Positions 7,551 through 8,792 of a stretch of DNA of 8,792 nucleotides are shown here, piece by piece. Source of the stretch: an uncultured Erysipelotrichaceae bacterium. Its GTDB lineage: Bacteria > Bacillota_I > Bacilli_A > Erysipelotrichales > Erysipelotrichaceae. Positions within the stretch are counted from its first letter, which is position 1; each line of letters opens with the position of its first letter. The notes under the pieces were generated by a model, which saw only the letters and a list, made by a program, of their open reading frames with translations, had not been told where the DNA came from and searched no databases. The DNA lies in the NCBI GenBank assembly GCA_902796465.1, contig CADBPK010000081.1, positions 1 to 8,792 on the forward strand, in the 5' to 3' direction. Position numbers and translations under genes: made by a program.

Positions 7551-7610
7551 GAGTAAAAGCAAGTTGACTTTTGCTCCTTGCCAGAAATGGCCGTTAGACC
7601 AGAAGGAGGT
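7551..7610 (+). promoter_or_regulatory. Structured rpsF leader, probable S6:S18 autoregulatory element
   Basis: Two hairpins are possible in the untranslated leader. The first pairs GAGTAAAAG (7551-7559) with CTTTTGCTC (7568-7576), nine pairs including one G-U. The second pairs CTCCTT (7574-7579) with AAGGAG (7603-7608), which is the rpsF ribosome binding site. Between them lie either GCCA-GAAA-TGGC (7580-7591) or a TGG/CCA hairpin (7588-7590 with 7599-7601) displaying CCGTTAGA. A CCG (7591-7593) sits in the unpaired part. A CCG-bearing bulged hairpin in rpsF leaders, resembling the 16S rRNA site and bound by the S6:S18 complex, is known in bacteria. The full outer stem shares 7574-7576 with the first hairpin, so the two compete. 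The assignment comes from position, pairing and the CCG, without a covariance search. Confidence 0.72.
7604..7609 (+). promoter_or_regulatory. rpsF ribosome binding site (decides the start codon)
   Basis: AGGAGG lies 9 bases before ATG 7619 but only 3 bases before the in-frame ATG 7613. The second ATG is therefore the likely start. The site is also the 3' arm of the leader hairpin. Confidence 0.8.
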
Positions 7611-7618
7611 GTATGAAC

Positions 7619-7927
7619 ATGAAAAAGTATGAAGTCATGTACATCATCAAGGAATCTGTTGAAGCCGAAAAGAGAGCTGAATTAATCGAAACACTCTCCG
7701 CCATCATCACAAACAACGGCGGCAAAGTGGTCAAGACAGATGAGTGGGGTATGCGCGATTTCGCATACGAAATTGATGATATGACAAAAGGCTATTACGT
7801 AGTAACATCCTTTGAAGCAGACAATGATGCTGTTAAGGAGTTCGATCGTCTGATGCGTATTAATCCGTCAGTTGTTCGTTTCTTGGTTACTCGTGATGAA
7901 GCTCCTGTTCAGGAGGCTAAGAAATGA
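7619..7927 (+). CDS. rpsF: 30S ribosomal protein S6
   Basis: S6 forms a heterodimer with S18 and binds the central domain of 16S rRNA in the platform of the 30S subunit. At 102 aa it is close to the family's usual length of about 95-100. The protein opens MKKYEVMYIIKESVE, a typical S6 start, which agrees with choosing ATG 7619 over ATG 7613 two codons upstream. The family signature WGMRDFAYEI (43-52), followed by KGYYVVTSF, is intact, as is the RINPSVVRFLVTR strand (80-92). The acidic-to-basic tail is short. It is the first gene of an rpsF-ssb-rpsR operon, ending in a 4-base ATGA overlap with ssb. Expression is probably controlled at the leader hairpin that can cover its ribosome binding site. 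Confidence 0.98.
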   Translation: MKKYEVMYIIKESVEAEKRAELIETLSAIITNNGGKVVKTDEWGMRDFAYEIDDMTKGYYVVTSFEADNDAVKEFDRLMRINPSVVRFLVTRDEAPVQEAKK

Positions 7928-8430
7928 TCAACCGCGTTATTCTCGTCGGCAGATTGACAAAAGATGTCGAAGTCAGAAAAACACAAAGCGGTATTTCGGT
8001 CGCATCCTTTACGGTTGCGTGTGACAGACGGGGCGGAAACAGAGACGCAGGCGGAAATCAGACAGCTGATTTCATCAACTGTGTTGCCTGGAGACAGACA
8101 GCTGACTTCCTCGGCGCATATGCAAGAAAAGGTGCACCGGTCGGTGTGGAAGGAAGGATTTCCACACGCAGTTACGATGACCGTGACGGAAAACGTGTTT
8201 ATGTGACGGAAGTTACATGCGACAATGTACAGCTTCTGGAAAGCAGATCCGCTTCAGAAGCAAGATCACAGAACAGCTACGGCGGAAACAGTTATCAGAA
8301 CAATTATTCTGCGAACAGTTTCGAACAGCCGGCCTACAATGCCCAGCAGCCGCAGAACAGTTTCCCGGATACGTCATTTGACAATTTTGATTCAGGCTTG
8401 GATATTTCAAGCGATGACTTACCATTCTAA
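7924..8430 (+). CDS. ssb: Single-stranded DNA-binding protein
   Basis: SSB is a homotetrameric OB-fold protein that coats single-stranded DNA in replication, repair and recombination. Of its 168 aa, residues 1-107 are the OB domain, beginning [18 protein letters not shown] and including [13 protein letters not shown] with Trp56 and [22 protein letters not shown] low-complexity linker rich in Asn, Ser, Gln and Tyr (about 108-158) leads to the acidic tip DDLPF (164-168), which recruits partner proteins, so the protein is complete. Its ATG overlaps the rpsF stop (ATGA), with AGGAGG at 7911-7916 inside rpsF and 7 bases upstream, implying coupled translation. The position between rpsF and rpsR is the standard Bacillota arrangement and marks this as the essential housekeeping copy. 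Confidence 0.98.
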   Translation: MINRVILVGRLTKDVEVRKTQSGISVASFTVACDRRGGNRDAGGNQTADFINCVAWRQTADFLGAYARKGAPVGVEGRISTRSYDDRDGKRVYVTEVTCDNVQLLESRSASEARSQNSYGGNSYQNNYSANSFEQPAYNAQQPQNSFPDTSFDNFDSGLDISSDDLPF

Positions 8431-8446
8431 AAAGGAGAATACAATT

Positions 8447-8677
8447 ATGGCATTCAGAAAACAGAGAATGGGTCGCAGAAAAGTATGTTACTTCACAAAA
8501 AACAACATCAAATATATCGACTACAAAGATGTTGAGCTGTTAAAGAAATTCATCAGTGCCAACGGCAAGATCACACCTCGCCGTGTCACCGGAACAAGCG
8601 CGAAGTATCAGCGTATGCTGGCGGTAGCGATCAAGCGCGCACGCCAGATGGCTCTGCTGCCTTACGTACAGGACTGA
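8447..8677 (+). CDS. rpsR: 30S ribosomal protein S18
   Basis: S18 is the partner of S6 in the 30S platform. The 76-residue protein has the family's usual length and highly conserved text: [20 protein letters not shown] near the start, [17 protein letters not shown] in the middle and the basic C-terminal [16 protein letters not shown] longer frame is open upstream, but ATG 8447 is the right start because AAAGGAG at 8431-8437 lies 9 bases before it and the protein then begins [12 protein letters not shown] as expected. It follows ssb by 16 bases and is probably the last visible gene of the operon. S18 together with S6 is the likely effector on the rpsF leader. No canonical terminator follows within the window. 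Confidence 0.98.
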   Translation: MAFRKQRMGRRKVCYFTKNNIKYIDYKDVELLKKFISANGKITPRRVTGTSAKYQRMLAVAIKRARQMALLPYVQD

Positions 8678-8792
8678 CATGAGACCTGAAAGACCGGATA
8701 TCACATGGGTTACCAAATAAACCTGGGGAAAGCTCAATCTGACCCGGGGACAAATTTGGGGTCTTAAAAGAAAAGAAGGCAATGAATTCATA
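8678..8792. other. G-tract-rich spacer after rpsR, no convincing gene
   Basis: This 115-base end region has no clear ORF. It carries four G-runs (8707-8709, 8725-8728, 8746-8749, 8758-8761), three of them in similar pyrimidine-GGGG settings. Possible stems are GGGTT (8707-8711) with AACCT (8720-8724), which includes one G-T pair, and GACCC (8741-8745) with GGGTC (8759-8763). The second is followed only by TT and then an A-rich run, so it is not a standard terminator. AAGG (8776-8779) sits only 2 bases before an ATG at 8782, so a gene start there is doubtful. Confidence 0.4.

Noticed and set aside
7564..7569. TTGACT, a near-consensus -35
   Set aside because: No -10-like hexamer lies 15-19 bases downstream, and the site is in the loop and 3' arm of the rpsF leader hairpin.
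7613..7618. ATG 7613 as start of rpsF
   Set aside because: It is only 3 bases from AGGAGG, while ATG 7619 is 9 bases away and gives the typical S6 N-terminus.
8782..8792. Possible start of a new gene at ATG 8782
   Set aside because: Only three codons are visible and the AAGG is 2 bases away, too close for confident initiation.

Overview
This window looks like ordinary chromosomal DNA from a Gram-positive bacterium of the Bacillota. The evidence is strong AGGAGG-type ribosome binding sites, rpsF-ssb-rpsR gene order, a PcsB/EnvC-like M23 hydrolase next to an S41 carboxyl-terminal processing peptidase and uvrB, and an AlaT/AlaR-like pair. Base composition appears moderate rather than AT-rich. 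A placement near Erysipelotrichia is my guess from protein flavour, not something the sequence proves. I see no mobile element, CRISPR array, tRNA or rRNA, and no strong evidence of an undescribed multi-gene system. The novelty lies in small and regulatory features.

Layout: (1) 1-4526, plus strand, a tight run of a 5'-truncated coiled-coil M23 peptidoglycan hydrolase, a membrane-anchored S41 peptidase with PDZ and peptidoglycan-binding domains, and uvrB, which overlaps the S41 gene by 8 bases. A long two-way hairpin terminator (4534-4583) ends it. (2) 4594-6449, minus strand, a three-gene operon: an AlaT-like aminotransferase, an Lrp/AsnC regulator whose ATG abuts the aminotransferase stop, and a 56-residue membrane protein of unknown function. 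A promoter with a perfect TATAAT sits upstream, and an imperfect palindrome covering its -10 could be the regulator's operator. (3) 6543-7397, minus strand, a D-amino acid transaminase-like gene with its own hairpin terminator. (4) 7398-7612, a divergent intergenic region with an AT-rich inverted repeat, the rpsF promoter and a structured leader whose 3' hairpin can hide the rpsF ribosome binding site. (5) 7619-8677, plus strand, rpsF-ssb-rpsR. (6) 8678-8792, a G-tract-rich spacer with no convincing gene.

How the genes fit together: the first block joins cell-wall remodelling and extracytoplasmic proteolysis with nucleotide excision repair by transcription only. The two transaminases could feed peptidoglycan synthesis. 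An AlaT-type enzyme makes L-alanine, which a racemase elsewhere would convert to D-alanine, and a D-amino acid transaminase would then make D-glutamate from it. The last block encodes two small-subunit ribosomal proteins and single-stranded DNA-binding protein, probably with autogenous control by S6:S18 on the leader.
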